From: Rikenellaceae bacterium
Lineage (GTDB): Bacteria; Bacteroidota; Bacteroidia; Bacteroidales; Rikenellaceae
Direction of reading: 5' to 3'
DNA length: 64,000 bases
NCBI GenBank assembly: GCA_015060075.1
Contig: SUZE01000011.1
Location: 1 to 64,000, forward strand
The stretch's first letter is position 1, and each line of letters starts with the position of its first letter. A program made the translations under genes and the position numbers. Below, in pieces: positions 43,138 to 52,355 of the stretch. Under the pieces are notes generated by a model, which was given only the letters and a program-made list of their open reading frames with translations, had not been told where the DNA came from and did not search any database.

Positions 43138-43930
43138 AGAAGCGGTCGTAATTATCATAAAAACCTTCGTCTTCCGGATTGCGGTATTCGAGAATCTTTT
43201 TGCCACTCTCACGAGCATAATCAATCAAAGCCTTATCGGCACTCTCCGAACCCACAACTACACCATCGACATTATCTATAACGAAACGCATCAGATTTTC
43301 GTATGAAGGAGTCCCCAATTTTGCTACATCGGCTCTATCCACACCCTCATTAACAAGTTTTTCGGCAAACTCCGCATCGAGAGGGGTAGAGAACCTGTCC
43401 TCATAGAGCGACACCACAATCTTTGAACCACAAAGAACAGGGTCGTCCTTGAACATATTGCGCAAATATATTGGAGCAATAGCCGAGAACCAGCCGTGAC
43501 AATGCACCACACTCGGTCTCCACTGCAACTTCTTAACCGTTTCGAGTACGCCACGAGCAAAGAACATCATGCGGGCGTCATTATCCTCAAACGCCTTTCC
43601 CTCCTCATTCGCCAACACAGCCTTACGAGAGAAGAAATCATCGTTATCGATAAAGTATATCTGGATACGGGCCGAAGGTATTGACGATACCTTGATTATC
43701 AACTGATGGTCATCATCGTTGATAATAAGGTTCATACCCGACAATCGTATAACCTCATGCAGTTGATTACGGCGTTCGTTTACACAGCCATAGCGAGGCA
43801 TAAATGTGCGAATCTCGTTGCCATGCTCCTGCATAGCCTGCGAAAGTTGTCGGCACAAACACGACTCTTCATTCTCCGGAAGATAGGGCATTATCTGCTG
43901 ACAGATGTACAATATTTTGTTATTCGCCAT
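43121..43930 (-). CDS. glycogen/starch synthase N-terminal-domain-only protein (269 aa)
   Basis: QIMPYLPENEESCLCRQLSQAMQEHGNEIRTFMPRYG; VVHCHGWFSAIAPIYLR (GT5-type). Confidence 0.85.
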   Translation of the reverse strand: MANNKILYICQQIMPYLPENEESCLCRQLSQAMQEHGNEIRTFMPRYGCVNERRNQLHEVIRLSGMNLIINDDDHQLIIKVSSIPSARIQIYFIDNDDFFSRKAVLANEEGKAFEDNDARMMFFARGVLETVKKLQWRPSVVHCHGWFSAIAPIYLRNMFKDDPVLCGSKIVVSLYEDRFSTPLDAEFAEKLVNEGVDRADVAKLGTPSYENLMRFVIDNVDGVVVGSESADKALIDYARESGKKILEYRNPEDEGFYDNYDRFYEELF

Positions 43931-43974
43931 CGCTTTTGGTTTTTAATTTTTCAATGTACAAAGTTACTATTTTT

Positions 43975-45024
43975 TTACAAAATCAACATGGCATCGCCGT
44001 ATGTTCCGAATCGATATCCCTCCTCTACTGCAATTTTGTAGGCATTCATGATGGTATTGTAACCACCAAATGCCGCCACCATCATCAACTGTGTAGAGCC
44101 GGGAGTGTGAAGATTTGACACCATAGCATCAGCCACCGTAAAGTCGTAAGGTGCAAAGATAAACTTGTTGGTCCAACCCTCCTGCGGGGTAACCATTCCG
44201 TGTGTCGAAACAACCGTTTCAAGCGTACGCATAACCGTTGTTCCGATTGCAACAACCTTATGATTCTCTCGTTTTGCCTTATTTATCACCTCGGCGCTCT
44301 CTGCCGTTACAAAGAACTGCTCCGAATCGACCTTGTGCTTCGACAAATCCTCAACATCTACCGTGCGGAAGTTGCCCAAGCCTGCGTGTAACGTAACGAA
44401 AGTCTTCTCAATACCGAAAATCTCCATCCTTTTCAACAAGTGCTTCGAGAAGTGCATTCCTGCCGTAGGAGCAACCACAGCACCCTCCTTCTCGGCAAAA
44501 ATGGTCTGATAGTTCTCGGCATCTTCCGGCTCAACCTTCTCTCGTACCCACGATGGAAGCGGAGTTTCGCCCAAACGGTACAAAGTCTCCTTGAACTCCT
44601 CGTACGGACCATCATAGAGAAAACGAAGTGTTCGACCACGAGAAGTTGTGTTATCAATAACCTCAGCACCGAGAATATCGTCTTCACCGAAATACAACTT
44701 GTTACCGATACGAATCTTGCGGGCAGGGTCCACCAACACGTCCCACAACTTCAACTCACGATTCAACTCGCGCAACAAAAAGACCTCAATCTCGGCACCC
44801 GTCTTCTCCTTGTTACCATAGAGTCGGGCAGGAAAGACCTTGGTATCGTTCATAACAAAGGTATCACCCTCCTCAAAGTAGTCGATGATATCCTTAAACA
44901 ATTTGTGCTCGACTTCGCCGGTGTCACGATGTACAACCAGCAATCGAGCATCATCACGATTTACCTCCGGATATTTGGCAATCAAATCCGGATTGAAATC
45001 GAAATCATAATGTGAAAGTTTCAT
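43975..45024 (-). CDS. queA: tRNA preQ1(34) S-adenosylmethionine ribosyltransferase-isomerase
   Basis: [40 protein letters not shown]. Confidence 0.97.
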   Translation of the reverse strand: MKLSHYDFDFNPDLIAKYPEVNRDDARLLVVHRDTGEVEHKLFKDIIDYFEEGDTFVMNDTKVFPARLYGNKEKTGAEIEVFLLRELNRELKLWDVLVDPARKIRIGNKLYFGEDDILGAEVIDNTTSRGRTLRFLYDGPYEEFKETLYRLGETPLPSWVREKVEPEDAENYQTIFAEKEGAVVAPTAGMHFSKHLLKRMEIFGIEKTFVTLHAGLGNFRTVDVEDLSKHKVDSEQFFVTAESAEVINKAKRENHKVVAIGTTVMRTLETVVSTHGMVTPQEGWTNKFIFAPYDFTVADAMVSNLHTPGSTQLMMVAAFGGYNTIMNAYKIAVEEGYRFGTYGDAMLIL

Positions 45025-45108
45025 ATTATATTCTTAAATATGTTTTCTCTATCCAAGTCGATTTTCCACACAAAAGAGTGCGCAACAATCATAAATACTA
45101 CGAAAAAT

Positions 45109-45819
45109 TTACTCTTTTGTTTCGTCTATTGGTAATTTTTTCAAGAAATCCTCCAACGAAATGGCATCTTTCTCCGAAAACGCTCCATTTTTCGTACGGC
45201 GCAACGATGTCAAATATGCACCACTCTCCAACGCCTCACCTATCTCCTGCGCCAACGAACGGATATAGGTACCCTTCGAGCACTCCACGCGAATACGCAC
45301 CTTCGGCAAATCGTACTCTTCGAGCGTGATGGAGTAGATATTTATCAACGCCTTGCGCAACTCCACCTGCTCACCTGCTCGTGCCAACTCGTATGCACGC
45401 AACCCCTCAACCTTCTTTGCCGAGTAGATTGGTGGAGCTTGCAAGCGCTCGCCCGTAAGCGAGAGCAACGCAGCCTCAACCTTCTCTCGGGTGATGTGGT
45501 CTGTCGGATAGGTCTTATCGACAGGGTGTTCCATATCGTAACTCGGAGTTGTTGCGCCGAGCATCAGCTCCGCCACATACTCCTTACGCTCTGCCTGCAA
45601 AGCATCGACCTGTTTAGTCGCTTTGCCGATACAGACGAGCAGAATGCCCGTAGCCAATGGGTCAAGCGTACCCGCATGTCCGACCTTTATCTTGCGATAG
45701 CCCATCTTATTCAGACGGAACTTTATCTTTCGCACAACATCTGACGAGGTCCATTCGAGTGGCTTGTCGATAACAGCAATATAGCCCTCCTCTTTGAGGT
45801 TTATATCCTTCAAATCCAT
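45109..45819 (-). CDS. truB: tRNA pseudouridine(55) synthase
   Basis: DKPLEWTSSDVVRKIK; KVGHAGTLDPLATGILLVCIGKATK. Confidence 0.97.
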   Translation of the reverse strand: MDLKDINLKEEGYIAVIDKPLEWTSSDVVRKIKFRLNKMGYRKIKVGHAGTLDPLATGILLVCIGKATKQVDALQAERKEYVAELMLGATTPSYDMEHPVDKTYPTDHITREKVEAALLSLTGERLQAPPIYSAKKVEGLRAYELARAGEQVELRKALINIYSITLEEYDLPKVRIRVECSKGTYIRSLAQEIGEALESGAYLTSLRRTKNGAFSEKDAISLEDFLKKLPIDETKE

Positions 45820-45820
45820 A

Positions 45821-46618
45821 TTAGAGAAGTTGTGTCACGATTGTTATTACACCCACAACACCGCAGTAGATGGCAAACCATATAAGTTTTCCTCGCTTAA
45901 CGATTTCGAGCATAAACTTACAAGCCAGTGCTCCGGTAACAAATGCCGTAACAAAACCTGCAATAAGTGGCAACAACGCCACGCCGCCACCAAATTCGCC
46001 CTTTACAACTTCGAGCAGAGCCTCTCCGAGAATTGGAGCAAGCACCATCAGGAACGAGAATTGCGCCACCGACTCTTTCTTGTTGCCGAGCAACAAGCCC
46101 GTAGCGATAGTCGTACCCGAGCGTGAAAGTCCGGGCAGAGTCGCGCACGCCTGCGCAATACCTATTATTAAAGCGTCACGATAAGAGATTGTCTCCTTTT
46201 TGCGCTGTTTTGCCTTATAAGCGAAGGTAAGCAATGCCGAGGTACAGAGCAACATCACACCCACCAAGAGGATATTATCCGACACTTGGTCGATATAGTC
46301 CTTGAAGCAGAAACCAACAATGCCAATTGGAATCATCGAGATAATAAGTTTCAGGACATAAGACTGTTCATCGTTGATTTTACCCGAAAATACGAATGTA
46401 CCTTTGAGTATTCGCCATATCTCGTGCCACAGTACAACGATTGTACTCAATACCGTAGCGGCGTGAAGTGTAACATCAAAGGTCAGATTTTCGGGCAACT
46501 CTACCCCCATCAACTCCTTTGCAAGTTGGAGGTGTCCGCTACTCGACACTGGCAAAAACTCGGTCAAACCCTGCACCAAGCCAAGGATTATCGCCTTTAT
46601 AACACTCAATTCTTCCAT
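45821..46618 (-). CDS. uppP: undecaprenyl-diphosphate phosphatase
   Basis: GLVQGLTEFLPVSSSGHL; PGLSRSGTTIATGLLLG; start at MEELSVIKA. Confidence 0.97.
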   Translation of the reverse strand: MEELSVIKAIILGLVQGLTEFLPVSSSGHLQLAKELMGVELPENLTFDVTLHAATVLSTIVVLWHEIWRILKGTFVFSGKINDEQSYVLKLIISMIPIGIVGFCFKDYIDQVSDNILLVGVMLLCTSALLTFAYKAKQRKKETISYRDALIIGIAQACATLPGLSRSGTTIATGLLLGNKKESVAQFSFLMVLAPILGEALLEVVKGEFGGGVALLPLIAGFVTAFVTGALACKFMLEIVKRGKLIWFAIYCGVVGVITIVTQLL

Positions 46619-46645
46619 ATCTGCACAATAATTCAAAATTTCGTA

Positions 46646-46653
46646 CAAAGGTA
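46646..46653 (-). promoter_or_regulatory. predicted -7 box (TACCTTTG) of uppP
   Basis: TAnnTTTG 27 nt upstream of the start; -33 not clear. Confidence 0.45.
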
Positions 46654-46774
46654 GCAAAAAAAGCGGAACTGACGCAGCGGAGCGAGCGAAAAAGGCAAAT
46701 TTATTTGCATTTTTCCGAGCCGCAAGGAAGAAAAGCCTGCGTAGCAGGGTTAAAACGGAAAACTGAAAACTGAG

Positions 46775-46982
46775 AGCGCACCCCATTAAGCGACCAACGG
46801 GAGCGCCCCCAGTAAGGGCGGAATGCCCGCCCCCAGTAACCCCCATAATGATTGCGCCGTGATAACGGTGGGAGTTCGCACAACAAAAAAACTTTCAGCG
46901 TACCCCATAAAGCGAACAAAGTGAGCGCCCCCAGTAAGCAGTCGTAGACTGCGCCCCTATAACCCCTACTCTCGCCTGCGCC
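46775..46982 (-). repeat. tandem G-rich hairpin-array repeat, two copies (46775..46858 and 46897..46982)
   Basis: Minus-strand GGCGCA-N8-TAKGGGG(G)TTAYWGGGG(G)C + variable hairpin + TTACTGGGGGC + GCTCNCNTTGNTCGCT + TWATGGGGTNCGCT. Confidence 0.8.
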
Positions 46983-47025
46983 TTGACCACACTCGGAGTT
47001 CGGAAAACCGAAATATATAAAACAA

Positions 47026-47053
47026 TTTGCGGGACCCTTTCGAGTCCCGCAAA
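47026..47053 (-). terminator. Rho-independent terminator downstream of the 42-aa ORF
   Basis: Perfect 10-bp stem TTTGCGGGAC/GTCCCGCAAA, 8-nt loop, T-rich tail on minus. Confidence 0.8.
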
Positions 47054-47057
47054 TCTT

Positions 47058-47186
47058 TTAGTGAACAAATTCGTCTTCTACCGTACCGAAGTCCGAGAGT
47101 TGCGAACTTGCGCCGTAACCATTTTCTGCGGTTACCTCATACACATTTAATTCGGGAGCAGAATAGCTCAAAAATATCTTTTTCAT
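47058..47186 (-). CDS. small protein (42 aa) MKKIFLSYSAPELNVYEVTAENGYGASSQLSDFGTVEDEFVH
   Basis: Not in ORF track; 39 nt downstream of the 1320-aa lipoprotein and directly upstream of a terminator. Confidence 0.65.
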   Translation of the reverse strand: MKKIFLSYSAPELNVYEVTAENGYGASSQLSDFGTVEDEFVH

Positions 47187-47225
47187 AATCATCAATTTTT
47201 TTTATCGTTTCACTATTCTGTTTGC

Positions 47226-50200
47226 TTACTCAGCATACTCTGGTGTAGTATCATCAATCGAGGTGATAAATCCGCAATTCTGAGATTTAGCTGTTGCTGA
47301 TGTGAAATCGTGAGCACCAGTAAGATAATAAGCATAATTATCTACGGTAAGGGTACCTACCTCTCCCGATGTAAGAATGATAGCACCTCCGGTATGGCAG
47401 CCCGTAGGAACTGTGGTAGCAGTACCCTTCGCTCCTATGATTGCTCCAACTGAGTTGTAGTAACTAGTATTATGAGTATCCTCAAAGTCAATTGCGGTAA
47501 TTGTACAATAGCTCTTTGAGTTTGGAAGTGTTCCTGAGCAGGAACCTGCAATACCACCGATATAACCATTCTTAGTTTTATTAGAAGCCGGTTTCCAATT
47601 TGCATCTGTTTTAACTGCTGTGATATCTCCAGTATTGGTCATATTTTCAACCACCTTCGAGGCGCCTGAACCCATCTGTCCGAAACAACCGCCAATGGCA
47701 AATGTTCCATAAGGACATTGACCTGCATAGTATATATTTCCGCTATTTGATACATTGCCGTTCAACTTGTGGTTACCATTATTAGTTACTCCAACAAGAC
47801 CACCAACCGAGAAACCACCCGAGTCGAGATATATGCAAGTAAGATGCATATTAGCCGAATTGGAAACTCCATTTTTTGTAGTCACGGTATCAGACTCACC
47901 AACTAAACCACCTGCACGCAAACGGTTACTAGCATAATTGACCTCTTCATAGCATTTATAATCAAGCACGAGTCCATACTCTGTACCCTCTTTTGCAAGA
48001 TTATGGCAATTATCCAATGTGATAGCATTAGTAAAGCCTGCAAGTCCTCCTATATATAACTCAAATCCCGAAGTAAGAGTACTTGGCACTGTAAGAACAC
48101 CGCTATTATTGCAACCAGTAAGAGTGACCGCTTTTGTAATACCGGCAATGCCACCAACATAGGCATATATATCTAACTCTTTGGGAGATGTAGTACAATT
48201 AGTGAGTGTAACATCTCCGGTATTGGTACAATCGGTAATAGTAGCACCTTCATAGTTTCCGTTAATACCTCCCAAATATATGAAATCACCATTCGAAGCT
48301 CTATAATCGAGGCTACCATGATTTTCACACGATGTCAAAGTGCCTGCATAAGTACCTGTAACACCACCAACATAAGAGATACCGCTAATAGTACCTCCAA
48401 TGGTCATAGCACCGCTGTTCTTCACACCAGAGAGTTCTGTTGCCGGTGTATATCCTACTGCACCGCCAATATAGGCAGCATTCAAAATGGTTGCGGTCGA
48501 ACTAAGAGATATCGCACCAGTGTTAGAACTTGTAGATATAGATGCTCCGTTAGCGTACGCTATAACACCTCCAATATAAGATAAATCGTCAATATCTCCA
48601 TTAATGGTTATATCTCCACTATTGCTATAATTGTAGAATTGGGTGGTATTTCCACTGTTTGGAGTTCCATTGTATGCTGTACAACCTCCGATAAACACTC
48701 CAACTGTAAATCCATTTAATGTTACGCCACTATTAATGGTAATATCTCCATGGTTTACAGCCGAAGAGTCTGCACCAACTGTACGGTTATAACGCTGTGC
48801 TATAACGCCTGATATATAGATACCATTGGCAGTAATATTCTGCACTGTACCATCAGCCTTACCAATGGTAATAAGACCGAAGTTCTCCTCCTTGCCTACT
48901 GGAGGACGCTGTACGTGACCAGCAACACCACCGATATCCATCTTGTAGAGAATACGGTCGCTACTATCAACCTCCGGAGTTGTACTTGTTAAACTACTAT
49001 GCTTTGAAACATTTGTATATACATTGATATCGCCTCTATTGGTATTCTCCTTGTGAGAACCGGAAGAAGATTGATAAGCATAAACACCAGCTACATTGAA
49101 ACCTGACTGATAGTTATTACGGGTTAAAACGACATCACCTTCGAGAGTAATATCACCATTTGCCTTATTCTCACAATCCTGTACAGAACGGTTAATGTAA
49201 CCAACAACACCACCAATACGATAATAGTTTGTACTATTCAAAGTAATATCGGAAGCAGTAGAAGCCTTAACATTGATTGCACCATCATTGCTACAATTAA
49301 ATAAGCCTCCACCACTTGCATCAGCAAGTCCGCCATTCAAGCCAGATAGCACACCTGCAACTGTCAAGCAATGGAAAGTAACATCGCTGTCAATGGTTAT
49401 GTTTGCATCTGTATAATTATGATTGTTCTTAAAAGGAGTGGTAGGGATTGCTACACTCACCACGCCTCCAACATAGAGTGCTTTCACTGCACTCTGTGCA
49501 ATAGTAATAGCTCCGTAGTTACCGTTGTTCTCGATATTGCCATACGAGCAACCAACAACGCCCGCAACAGTGATTGATTTGTAAGAGATAGAAGTGTCAC
49601 CTGCACCATTTGCCTTGAAACTAATTGCGCCATAGTTGGTATTGTCCGTGAAAGCAGATGTGTTGTCAGCTGCACCACGACCTGCAACACCTCCAACGTG
49701 CGGAACATAGAGCTGTGTAGCCTGATTGTCGTGATAGTTGATAGCACCTGCGGTCTTTGCCTCGTTACCATTCACACAGTTGGTAACTGCACCGGTAACC
49801 GAATAACCTACAACACCACCAACCGATGGGTGAACAGCAACAGCATTATCCGCCTTAGCAACCTGATTAACGGTGATATCAGCCAAGTTTACGCAGCCAT
49901 CAATATCTCCCTGAGATGTTCCGACAACGCCACCGATATTTACGGTAGTATCTGCATTTGCACCCGATGCGATAGTTGCAGCAGTGTTGCTAACGTTGAT
50001 AGTTCCCGAAACTTTGCAATTCGAAATAGAGCCATCGGTCAAAACGCAAGCAACAGCACCCAATGTCAAACGACCATTCGATTCAATATTTACATCTGCC
50101 AAGGTCAAATCCTTGATATTTGCACCTGCGGTACCAAACAATGGAGCAGTCAAACCGGTAATGGTCTGGTCGTTTCCGTTGAATGTGTAGTTGAAGCCAT

Positions 50201-51188
50201 CGATTGGAGTCCACTCCTCGCCTGTCATATCAATAGGAGCAACAACCTTCGCCTCATTGCGAGGATAGAACTTGTTGGCTTTAACAAGTTCTGCAAACTG
50301 CTTCAAAGTTGCAACATCGCTAATCTCGAATACCACGGTGTCAATCTCCGAGTTTGCAACAAATACAAACTCTGCGAACTCACGCACCTTTCCTGCCTTG
50401 ATATACTTGTCGTCCTTACTACTGAACTTAGCATACATGTGTTGGTCATCTGTCGTATTCAACACAACCGAAACTGCGCCATACTCGCCCTCTGGAACTG
50501 CAATATGAATCAATGTTGCCTCATCTGCGCTAAGAGCCAAACCATCGCCAAACGACATGTAGATAGAGCCGCTTGTTGCTCCATCTTGTGGGGTCAAAGC
50601 TCCTGTTTCGCAGTTTACATCGTAAGTTCCTGCAAGATAACCCTCCTCTGCCGCCAAAGTCAAGTTCGACAAGGTTACATCACCCTTAATCGCAAGTCGC
50701 AAAATACCTGTAAGATGATGCAAGACTGGGCTGGCACCCTGCTCAGCACAACCATACATAGGGGCTGACTTGCCATCGAGATTACCTTCAACATATTCCT
50801 GAGTTGCAGGGAATACGACAGGGAAGCAACCCTCTGTCTTGGCAACAACGCCCTCGGCTGGTACCGGATAGACAATGTGGTAAGGGTAGTTATGAGCACC
50901 ATTCAACTTGAATACAGCCTCAGACTTGCCTGCCTGAGCAGCTGTCAATGCATCAGATGCCACGCCATTGACTGCGATAGCATCACCCTCGCTCCAATAA
51001 AGAGGATACAAACCCGCCTCAGTCTTGTCGCCAAGTTGTGTTCTCGACTCCTCCAACGACAGGGTAATAGTTGTTCCAACCTCACCATTACCAACCTGAA
51101 CGCCAAGGTCCTCCGTAGCATCTGCAACGCACGAATAGGCTGCGAACGCCACCACAATTACCATGAAAATTTTTGCAAGATTTTTCAT
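47226..51188 (-). CDS. GLUG-like repeat lipoprotein (1320 aa), paralogue of 8884..14553
   Basis: Lipobox FAAYSCVADATEDL parallels LVSYSCVQDTTEDL; shared SRTQLGDK...YPLYWSEGDAIAVNG domain; IGGVVG repeats. Confidence 0.82.
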   Translation of the reverse strand: MKNLAKIFMVIVVAFAAYSCVADATEDLGVQVGNGEVGTTITLSLEESRTQLGDKTEAGLYPLYWSEGDAIAVNGVASDALTAAQAGKSEAVFKLNGAHNYPYHIVYPVPAEGVVAKTEGCFPVVFPATQEYVEGNLDGKSAPMYGCAEQGASPVLHHLTGILRLAIKGDVTLSNLTLAAEEGYLAGTYDVNCETGALTPQDGATSGSIYMSFGDGLALSADEATLIHIAVPEGEYGAVSVVLNTTDDQHMYAKFSSKDDKYIKAGKVREFAEFVFVANSEIDTVVFEISDVATLKQFAELVKANKFYPRNEAKVVAPIDMTGEEWTPIDGFNYTFNGNDQTITGLTAPLFGTAGANIKDLTLADVNIESNGRLTLGAVACVLTDGSISNCKVSGTINVSNTAATIASGANADTTVNIGGVVGTSQGDIDGCVNLADITVNQVAKADNAVAVHPSVGGVVGYSVTGAVTNCVNGNEAKTAGAINYHDNQATQLYVPHVGGVAGRGAADNTSAFTDNTNYGAISFKANGAGDTSISYKSITVAGVVGCSYGNIENNGNYGAITIAQSAVKALYVGGVVSVAIPTTPFKNNHNYTDANITIDSDVTFHCLTVAGVLSGLNGGLADASGGGLFNCSNDGAINVKASTASDITLNSTNYYRIGGVVGYINRSVQDCENKANGDITLEGDVVLTRNNYQSGFNVAGVYAYQSSSGSHKENTNRGDINVYTNVSKHSSLTSTTPEVDSSDRILYKMDIGGVAGHVQRPPVGKEENFGLITIGKADGTVQNITANGIYISGVIAQRYNRTVGADSSAVNHGDITINSGVTLNGFTVGVFIGGCTAYNGTPNSGNTTQFYNYSNSGDITINGDIDDLSYIGGVIAYANGASISTSSNTGAISLSSTATILNAAYIGGAVGYTPATELSGVKNSGAMTIGGTISGISYVGGVTGTYAGTLTSCENHGSLDYRASNGDFIYLGGINGNYEGATITDCTNTGDVTLTNCTTSPKELDIYAYVGGIAGITKAVTLTGCNNSGVLTVPSTLTSGFELYIGGLAGFTNAITLDNCHNLAKEGTEYGLVLDYKCYEEVNYASNRLRAGGLVGESDTVTTKNGVSNSANMHLTCIYLDSGGFSVGGLVGVTNNGNHKLNGNVSNSGNIYYAGQCPYGTFAIGGCFGQMGSGASKVVENMTNTGDITAVKTDANWKPASNKTKNGYIGGIAGSCSGTLPNSKSYCTITAIDFEDTHNTSYYNSVGAIIGAKGTATTVPTGCHTGGAIILTSGEVGTLTVDNYAYYLTGAHDFTSATAKSQNCGFITSIDDTTPEYAE

Positions 51189-51293
51189 CTAATTAATGTT
51201 GTTTATGTTAATAATTCATGTTTTCCAAATAAATAGCCACTACAATGCAATACAAACGGGTTTACAACCAATATTTTCAAAAAACAGAATGTC

Positions 51294-51326
51294 TGCAACG
51301 CATTATATTGCATATAATGCGTTGCA
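51294..51326. promoter_or_regulatory. 33-bp perfect inverted repeat at the predicted transcription start of the 1320-aa lipoprotein
   Basis: TGCAACGCATTATA-TTGCA-TATAATGCGTTGCA; right arm overlaps the -7 box by 2 nt. Confidence 0.8.
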
Positions 51327-51332
51327 AAGGTA
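51325..51332 (-). promoter_or_regulatory. predicted -7 box (TACCTTTG) of the 1320-aa lipoprotein
   Basis: TAnnTTTG consensus on minus. Confidence 0.55.
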
Positions 51333-51372
51333 CAAAAAATATCGAAACTTTCCTCAAATCATAAAAAAATAT

Positions 51373-51380
51373 TAATTTTG
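51373..51380 (+). promoter_or_regulatory. predicted -7 box (TAATTTTG) of the sigma-factor operon
   Basis: TAnnTTTG 58 nt upstream of the sigma-factor ATG. Confidence 0.45.
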
Positions 51381-51438
51381 TGGAGTAATAATTTAACCTT
51401 TTGCCACAAACATCATCTATATAGATGAACTCGGACAG

Positions 51439-51990
51439 ATGAAGAGGGAAGAGAATTTGATTGCTCAATTGAAGAGCAATGCGGTCGAGGCTTTCGACCT
51501 GCTGATTGAGCAGTATGGTGACCGGCTCTATTGGCACATTCGCCGTATAGTCGTGCAACATGAGGAGGCAGAAGATGTCTTGCAGGAGACCTTCACACGT
51601 GCTTATCTCTCAATTTCAGGGTTCCGAGGTGAAACAGAGAGCTCTTTGACAGCATGGTTGTATCGTATTGCCACAACACTATCAATCAACGTGTTGCGCA
51701 AGCGAAAAAGAGGTATTTTCTCGTCACTCGATTCGGTACGAGGAGATTTGTTGGCAACATTCGAACACGAAGTTGAGCCCTCGGCAGATGAGATTATCGT
51801 ACGACTGCAAAAGGCGATTTTGGCGCTACCGACAAAGCAGAGATTGGTATTCAATATGCGCTACTACGATGAGTTGTCATTCGAGGAGATTTCGCAAATT
51901 ACGGGACAGAGTGTTTCGACATTGAAAACAAATTACCACTATGCTGTGCAGAAGATAAAAAAAGATGTTAGCGTTATTGAGTTAGAGTAG
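51439..51990 (+). CDS. RNA polymerase sigma factor, sigma-70/ECF family
   Basis: Region 2 (AFDLLIEQYGDRLYWHIRRIV...EEAEDVLQETFTRAY) and region 4 (LPTKQRLVFNMRYYDELSFEEISQITGQSVSTLKTNYHYAVQKIKK). Confidence 0.95.
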   Translation: MKREENLIAQLKSNAVEAFDLLIEQYGDRLYWHIRRIVVQHEEAEDVLQETFTRAYLSISGFRGETESSLTAWLYRIATTLSINVLRKRKRGIFSSLDSVRGDLLATFEHEVEPSADEIIVRLQKAILALPTKQRLVFNMRYYDELSFEEISQITGQSVSTLKTNYHYAVQKIKKDVSVIELE

Positions 51991-51993
51991 ATT

Positions 51994-52317
51994 ATGGAGA
52001 TGAAAAAGATGCCTTACAAAGTAGAAGAGGGTGCGATTGAGCACGCCAAGTACCTTGCAAAAATGGCGGTACGCGAAGCGGCTCACCCTACCGAACGCCA
52101 CTCGCACAAAGTGCAATGGCGTTGGGCAAGTGCAGTCGCCGTAGCGGCGGTAATCGTGGTGGGTGTGATTGGTTTTGTGAAGTACTACGATGATATATTC
52201 AGACCTATGTCGCCTATGGAGGAGTTGATTGCCGAGATGAAGAGTGCCTCGGACGAGATTATCTACGACTTATCGGTGGATAGCGGATACTACCTCGAAG
52301 AGGAGAATCAGTTGTAA
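51994..52317 (+). CDS. single-TM protein, possible anti-sigma-like partner
   Basis: 3 nt after the sigma-factor stop; one TM helix (WASAVAVAAVIVVGVIGFV). Confidence 0.6.
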   Translation: MEMKKMPYKVEEGAIEHAKYLAKMAVREAAHPTERHSHKVQWRWASAVAVAAVIVVGVIGFVKYYDDIFRPMSPMEELIAEMKSASDEIIYDLSVDSGYYLEEENQL

Positions 52318-52355
52318 TTAGTTCATTAGTTAATTTGTAAAAAAAAAAGTGTGTT

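Noticed and set aside
46619-46846. 76-residue N-terminal extension of uppP in the ORF track
   Set aside because: Overlaps the hairpin-array repeat and uppP promoter; MEELSVIKAIILGLVQGLTEF is the canonical start.
49698-50768. 356-aa plus-strand ORF antisense to the 1320-aa lipoprotein
   Set aside because: Shadow ORF: low-complexity N/T/C/R-rich translation with no motif, fully opposite a well-supported repeat lipoprotein.
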